From positions 124,001-188,000 of the forward strand of contig NZ_JAHWXY010000003.1 of the NCBI RefSeq assembly GCF_024281235.1: 64,000 nt of DNA. Direction: 5' to 3'. The stretch is from Shinella daejeonensis. Lineage in GTDB: Bacteria > Pseudomonadota > Alphaproteobacteria > Rhizobiales > Rhizobiaceae. The notes below the pieces were generated by a model. That model saw only the letters and a program-made list of their open reading frames with translations. It did not search any database and was not told the origin of the DNA. Within the stretch, counting starts at the first letter, position 1; each line of letters begins with the position of its first letter. Both the position numbers and the translations under genes were made by a program. Shown here piece by piece: positions 50,387-59,510 of the stretch.

Positions 50387-50521
50387 CCGGGTACTTTCTT
50401 CACAGGGTTGCGTGACGTGAAGAAAGAGTGTCGCGTTAACCGCGCGGGCGCAACGTAAACCATTCGTTAAGGTTAATTTCCACACGCCCGCCGGCTGCGG
50501 ACGCTACCCCCGCAAGAGGAT

Positions 50522-52174
50522 CTATCGGACCGGCGGATAAAGAAGATCGACGATATAGGCGGAATCGAAACGCGAATCGAGCATGCCATAGGTCGAGCGC
50601 CAGCCGGAGGCGAGCCGCGTTTCGAGGAAGGCGTCGGCGATCCGGCCGGCACCGATCCGGTAGAGTTCCGCCGCCGCCGCCGCCAGCGCCAGCTGCTCGA
50701 CGAGCAGGCGCGCGGCGCCCTCGTCGCGCTCGCACAGCGACAGCGCGGCCCGCAGGACGTCCACCGTCTTCTTTCCGGCCGGCCCGAGATCGCGCGCCAG
50801 CATGGCGAAAAGCTGATCGAAGTGGTCGCGGCCATGGCCAAGAACGCGCAGGACGTCGAGCGCCATGACGTTGCCGGATCCTTCCCAGATGGCGTTGACG
50901 GGAGCCTCGCGATAGTGGCGGGCGATCGGCCGTTCCTCGACATAGCCGCTGCCGCCGATGCATTCCATCGCCTCGTAGATCAGCGCCGGGGCGATCTTGC
51001 AGCACCAGTATTTCGTGACCGGCGTCATGATGCGGGCGTAGGCCGCCTCCTCCGCGCTGTCGCGCGCCCGGTCGAACGATTCGGCAAGGCGAAAGGCGAG
51101 CGCCGTGGCGGCGGCGACATCCAGCGCCATGTCGGCCAGCACGCGCGTCATGATCGGCTGGGCGACCAGCGCCCTGCCGAAAACCTGGCGGCCGCGCGTA
51201 TGATGCACCGCCTCGGCAAGCGAGGCCCGCATGATGCCGGCGGAAGCCAGCGCGCAGTCGAGACGCGTCAGCGTCACCATGTCGAGGATCGTGCGGACGC
51301 CGGCATCGGGCGCGCCGAGCAGGAAGCCGAACGTATCGGAGAACTCGACCTCGGAAGAGGCGTTGGAACGGTTGCCGATCTTGTCCTTCAGGCGCTGGAA
51401 ACGCAGGCCGTTGGTCGAGCCGTCCTCCAGAAGACGCGGCACGAGGAAACAGCCGACGCCTTGGCGGGTCTGCGCCAGCATGACGAAACCGTCGCTCATC
51501 GGCGCCGACATGAACCACTTGTGCCCGGACAGCCGGTAGATGCCCTCGCTCACGCGCTCGGCCGTCGACGTATTGGCGCGCACATCCGTCCCGCCCTGCT
51601 TCTCGGTCATCCCCATGCCGATGGTGATGGCGCTCTTCTGCATGGCCGGCTTGTTGGCCGAATCGTATTTCCGCGACAGGATCTTCACGCCCCACTCGCG
51701 CTGCACCTGCGGCGAAGCCGAAAGCGCGGCGGCGGACGCACTGGTCATGGTCAGCGGGCAGAGGTGGCCGCATTCGAGCTGCGCCGTGAGATAGAAGCGC
51801 ACCGCGCGCGCCTTGTGCGCCCTGCCCCGTTCGTCGGGAAGGTTTTCCCACAGCGAGGAATGCAGGCCGTTCGCCATCGACCGGCGCATCAGCGCATGCC
51901 ATGCGGGATGGAAATCCACCACGTCGATGCGCTCGCCGCGCGGCCCGTGCGTGCGAAGCTGCGGCACGCCCTGATTGGCCATGCGCGCCAGTTCCTGCGC
52001 CTCCGGCGATGTCGCATAGCGGCCGATAAGCTCGAAATCGTCGCGCAAGGACTTGGGCATGGCGTCGGTCGCATCGACCACCAGCGGGTCGGAACGATAG
52101 GCGTTGATGCCCGACCAGAGCGGCGGCTGGTTGAGATCGGCAAGTTTCTTTTCGGTGCGGCTGTCGCGAGTCAT
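50522..52174 (-). CDS. aidB: AidB-type acyl-CoA dehydrogenase
   Basis: Flavoprotein of the acyl-CoA dehydrogenase superfamily, 550 residues. The long N-terminal region ([15 protein letters not shown], then [17 protein letters not shown]) and the segment [18 protein letters not shown] are typical of AidB. The FAD and catalytic part contains [20 protein letters not shown] and [17 protein letters not shown]. In E. coli AidB is part of the adaptive response to alkylation and binds DNA; whether the rhizobial protein shares this is unknown. It is divergent from pyrB. Confidence 0.9.
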   Translation of the reverse strand: MTRDSRTEKKLADLNQPPLWSGINAYRSDPLVVDATDAMPKSLRDDFELIGRYATSPEAQELARMANQGVPQLRTHGPRGERIDVVDFHPAWHALMRRSMANGLHSSLWENLPDERGRAHKARAVRFYLTAQLECGHLCPLTMTSASAAALSASPQVQREWGVKILSRKYDSANKPAMQKSAITIGMGMTEKQGGTDVRANTSTAERVSEGIYRLSGHKWFMSAPMSDGFVMLAQTRQGVGCFLVPRLLEDGSTNGLRFQRLKDKIGNRSNASSEVEFSDTFGFLLGAPDAGVRTILDMVTLTRLDCALASAGIMRASLAEAVHHTRGRQVFGRALVAQPIMTRVLADMALDVAAATALAFRLAESFDRARDSAEEAAYARIMTPVTKYWCCKIAPALIYEAMECIGGSGYVEERPIARHYREAPVNAIWEGSGNVMALDVLRVLGHGRDHFDQLFAMLARDLGPAGKKTVDVLRAALSLCERDEGAARLLVEQLALAAAAAELYRIGAGRIADAFLETRLASGWRSTYGMLDSRFDSAYIVDLLYPPVR

Positions 52175-52360
52175 GAAGGGGTTCTAGCCCAAATCCGCAG
52201 CCGGCGAAACGGGTCTCGCGCCCGCCCGCGCCCGCCGGCTTCACAAAAGCGTGGGGCAAGGAGCAGGAATGTCGCAAAGCTGCCGTCTTCACCTTGCCGC
52301 GGCGAAGGCGAGGTTCTATGGAGAGCCCGCATATCCACGACAGTTGAGGCGGAGCCCCCG

Positions 52361-53302
52361 ATGGACCTCTTTCCGCATCGCCACCTTCTCGGCATCAAGG
52401 GCCTGACCGAGCAGGAAATCACCCACCTGCTCGACCGCGCCGACGAGGCGGTCAAAATCTCCCGTCAGCGCGAAAAGAAAACCGCGACGCTGCGCGGGCT
52501 CACCCAGATCAACCTGTTCTTCGAAGCCTCGACGCGCACGCAGGCCTCGTTCGAACTGGCCGGCAAGCGGCTCGGCGCGGACGTGATGAACATGTCCGTC
52601 GGCAATTCCTCGGTGAAGAAGGGCGAGACCCTGATCGACACCGCCATGACCCTGAACGCCATGCATCCGGACGTTCTGGTGGTGCGCCATTCCTCCGCCG
52701 GCGCGGCAGCGCTTCTTTCGCAGAAAGTCTCCTGTTCCGTCGTCAACGCCGGCGACGGCCAGCACGAGCACCCGACCCAGGCGCTCCTCGACGCGCTGAC
52801 GATCCGCCGCGCCCGGGGCAAGCTGTCGCGCATCATCGTCGCCATCTGCGGCGACGTGCTGCATTCGCGCGTCGCCCGCTCCAATATCCTGCTGCTCAAC
52901 GCCATGGGCGCACGGGTCAGGGTCGTCGCCCCGGCCACGCTCCTGCCAAGCGGGATCGCGCAGATGGGCGCGGAGGTCTGCCACTCCATGAAAGAGGGAC
53001 TGAAGGACGCCGACGTCGTCATGATGCTTCGTCTCCAGCGCGAACGCATGTCCGGCGCCTTCGTGCCTTCGGTGCGCGAATATTTCCATTACTACGGCCT
53101 CGACGCGGAGAAGCTGAAGGCGGCCAGGGACGATGCGCTGGTCATGCATCCCGGCCCCATGAACCGCGGCGTCGAGATTGCCTCCGACATTGCCGACGGT
53201 CCGCAAAGCGTGATCGAGCAGCAGGTCGAAATGGGCGTCGCGGTGCGCATGGCGGTGATGGAAACACTCCTCCTTTCCCGTAACCCGGAGCTTCGCGCAT
53301 GA
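52361..53302 (+). CDS. pyrB: Aspartate carbamoyltransferase catalytic subunit
   Basis: Joins carbamoyl phosphate and aspartate in pyrimidine synthesis. It has 313 residues from the ATG at 52361. The carbamoyl-phosphate site is [20 protein letters not shown], followed by [19 protein letters not shown] and [11 protein letters not shown]. The frame extends far upstream through the aidB antisense strand; that part is not coding. It overlaps the next gene by 4 bp (ATGA). No pyrI regulatory gene is present. Confidence 0.97.
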   Translation: MDLFPHRHLLGIKGLTEQEITHLLDRADEAVKISRQREKKTATLRGLTQINLFFEASTRTQASFELAGKRLGADVMNMSVGNSSVKKGETLIDTAMTLNAMHPDVLVVRHSSAGAAALLSQKVSCSVVNAGDGQHEHPTQALLDALTIRRARGKLSRIIVAICGDVLHSRVARSNILLLNAMGARVRVVAPATLLPSGIAQMGAEVCHSMKEGLKDADVVMMLRLQRERMSGAFVPSVREYFHYYGLDAEKLKAARDDALVMHPGPMNRGVEIASDIADGPQSVIEQQVEMGVAVRMAVMETLLLSRNPELRA

Positions 53303-54591
53303 CCCGCACGACCGTCCTCAGGAACCTGCGCATCCTCGACCCGTCGCGCGATCTCGACGAGGCGGGCGCCATCGTCATCGAGAACGGCCGGATCGCCGCC
53401 GCCGGGGCGGGCGCCTTGAACCAGGGCGCGCCGGAAGGCGCGGACATCGTCGATTGCACCGGGCTGGTCGCCGCTCCCGGACTGGTCGACGCACGCGTCT
53501 TCGTCGGCGAGCCCGGCGCGGAGCATCGCGAGACGATCGAATCGGCCTCGCGGGCCGCCGCCGCCGGCGGCGTCACCACCTTCATCATGATGCCCGACAC
53601 CGCGCCGGCGATCGACGATATCGCGCTCGTGGAATTCGTGCTGAAGACGGCGCGCGACAAGGCCATCGTCAATATCCACCCGGCCGCCGCCCTCACCAGG
53701 GGCCTTGCGGGCGAGGAAATGACGGAGTTCGGTCTGTTGAAGGCGGCCGGCGCCGTCGCCTTCACCAATGGTCGCAAAGCCATCCACAATGCGCAGCTGC
53801 TGCGCCGCGCCATGACCTATGCCCGCGAGTTCGACGGCGTGATCGCGCTCGAAACGCGCGACAGGCACCTGGGCGCGGGCGGCGTGATGAACGAGGGGCT
53901 GCTGGCAAGCTGGCTCGGCCTTTCCGGCACGCCGCGCGAGGCCGAACTGATCCCGCTGGAGCGGGACCTGCGCCTTGCCGGCCTCACGGGCGCGGCCTAT
54001 CACGCCGCACAGATCTCCGTGCCCGAGTCGGCGGAGGCCGTACGCATCGCCCGCGCGCGCGGCGCGAACGTCACCTGCGGCATCTCCATCAACCACCTGT
54101 CGCTCAACGAAAACGACATCGGCGAATATCGCACCTTCTTCAAGCTTTCGCCGCCGCTGCGCGGCGAGGACGACCGCAAGGCGATGGTCGATGCGCTGGC
54201 GCGCGGTGAAATCGACATCATCGTCTCCTCGCATGACCCGCAGGATGTCGACACCAAGCGCCTGCCCTTCGCGGATGCCGCGGACGGGGCGATCGGGCTG
54301 GAAAGCCTGCTGGCGGCGGCGTTGCGGCTATATCACAGCGGCGAGGTGCCGCTGATGCGCCTCATCAATGCGCTGTCGACCCGGCCGGCGACGATCTTCG
54401 GGCTCGACGCCGGAAGGCTTTGCCCCGGCGCACCCGCCGATATCGTGCTGATCGACCTCGAAGAACCCTGGCTCGCCACGAAGGACACCATCCTGTCCCG
54501 TTCCAAGAACACGCCTTTCGAGGACGCCCGCTTTACGGGACGCGCGGTTCATACCTATGTTGGCGGCAAACGGGTGTACGCGCTGGGCTGA
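53299..54591 (+). CDS. pyrC: Dihydroorotase homologue lacking metal ligands (PyrX-type)
   Basis: 430 residues aligned with type I dihydroorotases: [38 protein letters not shown] and the C-terminal [20 protein letters not shown]. The first metal site, normally DxHxHxR, reads DARVF (residues 64-68), so both histidines are lost. The His of HxxH near 235-238 is half kept (YHAAQ), and the usual TDHAPH loop reads SSHDPQ (310-315). The protein is probably not catalytic. In Pseudomonas an inactive homologue next to PyrB is needed to assemble ATCase; the same role fits here and would require a second, active pyrC elsewhere. Confidence 0.88.
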   Translation: MTRTTVLRNLRILDPSRDLDEAGAIVIENGRIAAAGAGALNQGAPEGADIVDCTGLVAAPGLVDARVFVGEPGAEHRETIESASRAAAAGGVTTFIMMPDTAPAIDDIALVEFVLKTARDKAIVNIHPAAALTRGLAGEEMTEFGLLKAAGAVAFTNGRKAIHNAQLLRRAMTYAREFDGVIALETRDRHLGAGGVMNEGLLASWLGLSGTPREAELIPLERDLRLAGLTGAAYHAAQISVPESAEAVRIARARGANVTCGISINHLSLNENDIGEYRTFFKLSPPLRGEDDRKAMVDALARGEIDIIVSSHDPQDVDTKRLPFADAADGAIGLESLLAAALRLYHSGEVPLMRLINALSTRPATIFGLDAGRLCPGAPADIVLIDLEEPWLATKDTILSRSKNTPFEDARFTGRAVHTYVGGKRVYALG

Positions 54592-54643
54592 ACGAGCGGG
54601 TCCACGACAGCCAAACGCAGAATGGACGGATTGGGGGAACGAC

Positions 54644-55258
54644 GTGTCCGATATCTTCACATGGCAGCTCGCGGCGCTGCCGACGTTCATCGCCCTTGTC
54701 TTCGGCTACCTGCTCGGCTCCATTCCCTTCGGGCTCATCCTGACCCGCGTGGCGGGGCTCGGCGATGTGCGCAAGATCGGCTCCGGCAATATCGGTGCGA
54801 CCAATGTCCTGCGCACCGGCAACCGCAAGCTGGCGGCGGCAACCCTTCTGCTGGACGCCCTCAAGGGCACCGCCGCGACGGCGATCGGCCTTTGCTGGGG
54901 CCTTGAAGCCGGGCTTGCCGCCGGGCTCGCCGCTTTCCTCGGGCATCTCTTTCCCGTCTGGCTCGGGTTCAGGGGCGGAAAGGGTGTCGCGACCTATGTC
55001 GGCCTGCTGCTTGGCCTTGCACCGCTGGTCGCCGCCGTCTTCGCCGCGATCTGGATCGGCGTCGCCTGGCTCAGCCGCTACTCCTCGCTTTCCGCCCTGG
55101 TTGCAACGGCAGCGTCTCCGGTTGTATTGTGGCTGACGGGCAACGAGAAGACCGCACTCCTTTTCGCGGTTCTCACCCTCATCACCTGGTGGAAACACCG
55201 GAAAAACATCAGCCGCCTGCTTGCCGGCGACGAGAGCAGGATCGGCGACAGGGGATAG
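54644..55258 (+). CDS. plsY: Glycerol-3-phosphate acyltransferase PlsY
   Basis: Membrane enzyme that acylates glycerol-3-phosphate from acyl-phosphate, the first step of phospholipid synthesis. It has 204 residues from a GTG at 54644, supported by GGGGGAA 8 nt before it. There are about five membrane segments. Motifs: [40 protein letters not shown]. dprA starts 14 bp downstream. Confidence 0.95.
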   Translation: MSDIFTWQLAALPTFIALVFGYLLGSIPFGLILTRVAGLGDVRKIGSGNIGATNVLRTGNRKLAAATLLLDALKGTAATAIGLCWGLEAGLAAGLAAFLGHLFPVWLGFRGGKGVATYVGLLLGLAPLVAAVFAAIWIGVAWLSRYSSLSALVATAASPVVLWLTGNEKTALLFAVLTLITWWKHRKNISRLLAGDESRIGDRG

Positions 55259-55272
55259 CCCCGGGGACGGCC

Positions 55273-56424
55273 ATGGATCAGCGCAGCGCAAGGACACGGG
55301 GCATTGCGCTGACGGAGAGGCAGAAAATCGCCTGGCTGCGTCTCATCCGCAGCGATAACGTCGGGCCGGCGACCTTCCGGGAACTCATCAACCATTGCGG
55401 CAGCGCGGAAACCGCGCTGGAGATGCTGCCGGAACTCTCGCGGCGCGGCGGCGCACGGCGCGGCATCCGCGTGGCGGGCCTCGACGAGGCGGAACGGGAG
55501 ATGGACGCCGCCCGCCGCCACGGCGCGGCTTTCGTCGGGATCGGCGAGCCTGACTATCCGCCGTTCCTGCGGCTTATCCACGGCGCGCCCCCGCTTCTCG
55601 CCGTCAAGGGCGATCGCGGTGTGGCCACCGCCCCGGCCGTTGGCGTGGTCGGCGCACGCAACGCCTCGATCGCCGGCATGAAATTTGCCGGGCTGATTTC
55701 CCGCGATATCGGCCGCGGCGGCTTCGTCATCGTTTCGGGCCTTGCCCGCGGCATCGATGCGGCAGCGCACAGGGCGAGCCTGAGCACCGGGACGATCGCC
55801 GCCATGGCGGGCGGACTGGACCGCCCCTATCCCCCCGAAAACATCGCGCTTCTGGAAGAGATGGTCGACGGCCCGGGGCTGGCGATCAGCGAGATGCCCT
55901 TCGGCTGGGAGCCGCGCGCCCGGGACTTTCCCCGCCGCAACCGGCTGATCGCCGGCATAGCGCTCGGCCTCGTGGTGATCGAGGCGGCGGCGCGCTCCGG
56001 CTCGCTGATCACCGCGCGCAACGCCGCCGATTTCGGCCGGCTGGTCTTTGCCGTACCGGGCTCGCCGCTCGATCCGCGCTCGGAGGGAACCAACAACCTG
56101 CTCAAGGACGGCGCGACGATCACCACCAGACCGGAGGACGTTCTGGAAAGCCTGCGTCCGCTCTGCGAACCCGATCTGTTCGGCGCGCCGGCCCAGGCCG
56201 ATGAACCGCCGGAAAACGAGACCCCGGCCCTCAGCCTGCCGCCGTCCGACAACGAGCGCGAGCGGATCGCAGGCGGACTGGGGCCTGTTCCGACCGAGAT
56301 AGACGACATCATCCGCGAGACTGAAATTGCCGCGGCCACCGTCTATCTCGTCCTGCTAGAGCTTGATCTTGCGGGCCGCCTGAACCGGCATCCCGGCGGA
56401 CGGGTTTCCCTCGCGCCGGACTGA
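55273..56424 (+). CDS. dprA: DNA processing protein DprA
   Basis: Protects incoming single-stranded DNA and loads RecA in transformation; also widespread in bacteria not known to be competent. It has 383 residues from the ATG at 55273. The Rossmann-like core shows VGVVGARNASIAGMKFAG, SGLARGIDAAAHRASL, FPRRNRLIAGIALGLVVIEA and ARSGSLITARNAADFGR. A winged-helix domain follows near residue 320. Its last 69 bp overlap a small gene on the other strand. Confidence 0.95.
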   Translation: MDQRSARTRGIALTERQKIAWLRLIRSDNVGPATFRELINHCGSAETALEMLPELSRRGGARRGIRVAGLDEAEREMDAARRHGAAFVGIGEPDYPPFLRLIHGAPPLLAVKGDRGVATAPAVGVVGARNASIAGMKFAGLISRDIGRGGFVIVSGLARGIDAAAHRASLSTGTIAAMAGGLDRPYPPENIALLEEMVDGPGLAISEMPFGWEPRARDFPRRNRLIAGIALGLVVIEAAARSGSLITARNAADFGRLVFAVPGSPLDPRSEGTNNLLKDGATITTRPEDVLESLRPLCEPDLFGAPAQADEPPENETPALSLPPSDNERERIAGGLGPVPTEIDDIIRETEIAAATVYLVLLELDLAGRLNRHPGGRVSLAPD

Positions 56425-56610
56425 AAGGGGCTTTATGCCGGCCTGAATTTCCCCCGCCTCCAGATAGGCCATCTCGATGAGATAGCTCAACATGTCCGCT
56501 CCTTCGTTCTGGCAGATCTTACGCAATTCACCGAGCATCTGGCGTACATAGGCTATGTTTTCCGAAGCACTGAACGAAGGAGGAGCGGGCCTCACCCTAT
56601 TCTGGCTCAT
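56356..56610 (-). CDS. Small protein of unknown function overlapping dprA
   Basis: 84 residues, mostly helical: SENIAYVRQMLGELRKICQN, then EGADMLSYLIEMAYLEAGEI. Residues 62-84 are encoded in the overlap with dprA and are basic. The pattern looks like a conserved small rhizobial protein, but I cannot name a family. An AT-rich region with repeated TTGCA motifs lies upstream. Confidence 0.6.
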   Translation of the reverse strand: MSQNRVRPAPPSFSASENIAYVRQMLGELRKICQNEGADMLSYLIEMAYLEAGEIQAGIKPLSVRREGNPSAGMPVQAARKIKL

Positions 56611-56760
56611 ATCACCCCCGGTTGAATCGTCTGAAAATCCACCCTGATGGATTGCGTTTCACACCGCACAAACGATACATCCTTTATCTATAATTGCAAG
56701 TTTCAATGCAACCCTTATAAGTTGCAGCCCGTTGCAAAGGACTTATTTCACCCCTCCCCC

Positions 56761-56789
56761 TTGACCCGAACGCTTTCCCTGTTCATGTC
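56761..56789 (+). promoter_or_regulatory. Putative promoter of topA
   Basis: CTTGACC, a 17-bp spacer and CATGTC, about 75 bp before the topA ATG. The -35 box is good and the -10 box weak, as would fit a supercoiling-sensitive promoter, though that is only an inference. Confidence 0.4.
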
Positions 56790-56866
56790 GGATCGAGATC
56801 CAGCGGCGGAACGCCTGTTTCCGCCTTCCCCGGACCGGTTGTGGCGTCCGGCATCAGAGAATTGCG

Positions 56867-59506
56867 ATGAATGTTGTAGTTGTGGAATCGCCTGCCAAGG
56901 CCAAGACGATCAACAAATATCTCGGCCCCGGCTACAAGGTGCTTGCCTCCTTCGGCCATGTGCGCGACCTGCCGGCCAAGAACGGATCGGTGCGCCCGGA
57001 CGAGGACTTCGACATGTCCTGGGAGGTCGACAGCGCATCCGCCAAGCGGATGAAGGAAATCGCCGACGCGGTAAAATCCTCCGATGGCCTCTTCCTCGCA
57101 ACCGACCCCGATCGCGAAGGCGAAGCGATCTCCTGGCATGTGCTCGACCTGCTGAAGAAGAAGCGCGTCCTTGGCGACAAGCCGGTCAAGCGGGTGGTTT
57201 TCAACGCCATCACGAAGGCGGCCGTTCTCGATGCGATGAGAAATCCGCGCGATATCGATATCGCATTGGTGGACGCCTATCTCGCCCGCCGGGCGCTCGA
57301 TTATCTCGTCGGCTTCAACCTGTCTCCGGTCCTGTGGCGCAAGCTGCCGGGCGCACGTTCGGCCGGGCGCGTTCAGTCGGTCGCGTTGCGCCTCGTCTGC
57401 GACCGCGAAGGGGAAATCGAACGGTTCGTCTCGGAGGAATACTGGAATCTTTCCGCGCTGCTGAAAACGCCGCGCGGCGACCTGTTCGAGGCCCGCCTGA
57501 CCTCCGCCGACGGAAAGCGGCTCCAGCCGCGGGCGATCGGCAACGGCGAGGAAGCGAACCGCCTGAAGGCCCTGCTGGAAGGCGCGGTCTATCGCGTCGA
57601 AAGCGTCGAGGCGAAGCCGACGAAGCGCAACCCCGCACCGCCCTTCACCACCTCCACCCTGCAACAGGCGGCGTCCTCCAAGCTCGGCTTTTCCGCCTCA
57701 CGCACCATGCAGGTGGCCCAGCGCCTTTATGAGGGCACCGACATCGGCGGCGAGACGGTCGGTCTCATCACCTATATGCGAACCGACGGCGTACAGATGG
57801 CGCCCGAGGCGATCGACGCCGCCCGCAAGGCGGTGGCCGAGCAGTTCGGCCCGCGCTACGTTCCGGAGAAGGCCCGCTTCTACTCCACCAAGGCGAAGAA
57901 CGCCCAGGAGGCCCATGAGGCGATCCGCCCGACCTCCTTCGATCGCACGCCGGATCAGGTCAGGCGATTCCTCGATTCCGATCAGCTTCGGCTCTACGAT
58001 CTGGTCTGGAAGCGCGCCATCGCCAGCCAGATGGCGTCCGCCGAGATCGAGCGGACGACCGTCGAGATCGATGCCGACAACGGCGGCCGGAAAGCCGGCC
58101 TGCGCGCCACCGGTTCGGTCATTCGCTTCGACGGCTTCATCGCCGCCTATACGGACCAGAAGGAAGACGGCGAACAGGCCGACGAAGGCGACGAGGACGG
58201 CCGCCTGCCGGAGATCGTCGCGAAGGAAGCGCTGGCCAAGGACAAAATCAACGCCACACAGCATTTCACGGAACCGCCGCCGCGCTATTCGGAAGCCTCG
58301 CTGATCAAGAAGATGGAAGAACTCGGCATCGGCCGCCCGTCGACCTACGCCGCGACGCTCGCGACCCTGCGCGACCGCGAATATATCACCATCGACAAGC
58401 GCAAGCTCATTCCCGAAGCCAAGGGCCGGCTCGTCACCGCCTTCCTCGAAAGCTTCTTCACCCGCTACGTCGAATATGATTTCACCGCCGATCTGGAGGA
58501 GAAGCTCGACAAGATTTCCGCGGGCGAACTCGACTGGAAGCAGGTGCTGCGCGATTTCTGGAAGGACTTCTTCGCCCAGATCGAAGACACCAAGGAACTG
58601 CGTGTCACCAATGTGCTCGACGCGCTCAACGAGGTGCTCGCCCCGCTCGTCTTCCCCAAGCGAGAGGATGGCTCCGATCCGCGTCTCTGCCAGGTCTGCG
58701 GCACCGGCAAGCTGTCCCTCAAGCTCGGCAAGTTCGGCGCCTTCGTCGGTTGTTCCAATTATCCGGAATGCAACTATACCCGCCAGCTGTCGGCCGACGG
58801 TTCGGCGGATGGCGAGGCCGGCGCGGCAAACGAGCCGCAGAACCTCGGCAAGGATCCGCACACCGGCGAAGACATCACGCTGCGCTCCGGCCGCTTCGGT
58901 CCCTATGTCCAGCGCGGCGAGGGCAAGGAGGCCAAACGGGCGAGCCTGCCCAAGGGATGGGAACCGGCAAGCATCGACCATGAGAAAGCCGTGGCTCTGC
59001 TTTCGCTGCCGCGCGATATCGGCGCGCATCCGGAGAGCGGCAAGATGATCTCCGCCAGCATCGGCCGCTACGGGCCCTTCCTGCTTCATGACGGCAGCTA
59101 CGCCAATCTGGAAACCGTCGAGGACGTCTTCTCGATCGGCCTCAACCGCGCCGTTTCGGTGATCGCCGACAAACAGTCGAAAGGCGGCGGCCGCGGCCGC
59201 TCCACGCCGGCCGCGCTGAAAACGCTCGGAGACCATCCGGACGGCGGAGCGGTGACGCTGCGCGACGGCCGCTACGGCCCCTATGCCAACTGGGGCAAGG
59301 TCAATGCGACGCTGCCCAAGGGCAAGGACGTCGACAGCGTCACGCTGGAGGAAGCCCTGGAGCTGATCGCCGCCAAGGCAGGCAAGAGCGCGAAGGGCGG
59401 CAAGGCGAAAGCCCCGGCCAAGGCCGCCAAACCCAAGGCTGCCGCCAAACCCAAGGCAAAGGCGAAAGCCCCGGCCAAGGCCGCCGCCAAGGCGAAAAAG
59501 GCCTGA
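56867..59506 (+). CDS. topA: DNA topoisomerase I
   Basis: Type IA enzyme that removes negative supercoils. It has 879 residues. The Toprim domain starts MNVVVVESPAKAKTINKYLG (catalytic Glu7) and contains LATDPDREGEAISWHV. The active-site Tyr303 is in GLITYMRTDGV. One zinc finger (CQVCGTGKLSLKLGKFGAFV, then CSNYPEC) and several Topo_C repeats (GRFGPYVQ, GRYGPFLL, GRYGPYANW) follow. The last 40 or so residues are Lys/Ala/Pro repeats like a histone H1 tail. rnr starts 4 bp downstream. Confidence 0.97.
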   Translation: MNVVVVESPAKAKTINKYLGPGYKVLASFGHVRDLPAKNGSVRPDEDFDMSWEVDSASAKRMKEIADAVKSSDGLFLATDPDREGEAISWHVLDLLKKKRVLGDKPVKRVVFNAITKAAVLDAMRNPRDIDIALVDAYLARRALDYLVGFNLSPVLWRKLPGARSAGRVQSVALRLVCDREGEIERFVSEEYWNLSALLKTPRGDLFEARLTSADGKRLQPRAIGNGEEANRLKALLEGAVYRVESVEAKPTKRNPAPPFTTSTLQQAASSKLGFSASRTMQVAQRLYEGTDIGGETVGLITYMRTDGVQMAPEAIDAARKAVAEQFGPRYVPEKARFYSTKAKNAQEAHEAIRPTSFDRTPDQVRRFLDSDQLRLYDLVWKRAIASQMASAEIERTTVEIDADNGGRKAGLRATGSVIRFDGFIAAYTDQKEDGEQADEGDEDGRLPEIVAKEALAKDKINATQHFTEPPPRYSEASLIKKMEELGIGRPSTYAATLATLRDREYITIDKRKLIPEAKGRLVTAFLESFFTRYVEYDFTADLEEKLDKISAGELDWKQVLRDFWKDFFAQIEDTKELRVTNVLDALNEVLAPLVFPKREDGSDPRLCQVCGTGKLSLKLGKFGAFVGCSNYPECNYTRQLSADGSADGEAGAANEPQNLGKDPHTGEDITLRSGRFGPYVQRGEGKEAKRASLPKGWEPASIDHEKAVALLSLPRDIGAHPESGKMISASIGRYGPFLLHDGSYANLETVEDVFSIGLNRAVSVIADKQSKGGGRGRSTPAALKTLGDHPDGGAVTLRDGRYGPYANWGKVNATLPKGKDVDSVTLEEALELIAAKAGKSAKGGKAKAPAKAAKPKAAAKPKAKAKAPAKAAAKAKKA

Positions 59507-59510
59507 CGAC

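Noticed and set aside
50822-52360. A 513-residue N-terminal extension of PyrB
   Set aside because: The extension is antisense to aidB. The standard PyrB N-terminus begins at the ATG at 52361.
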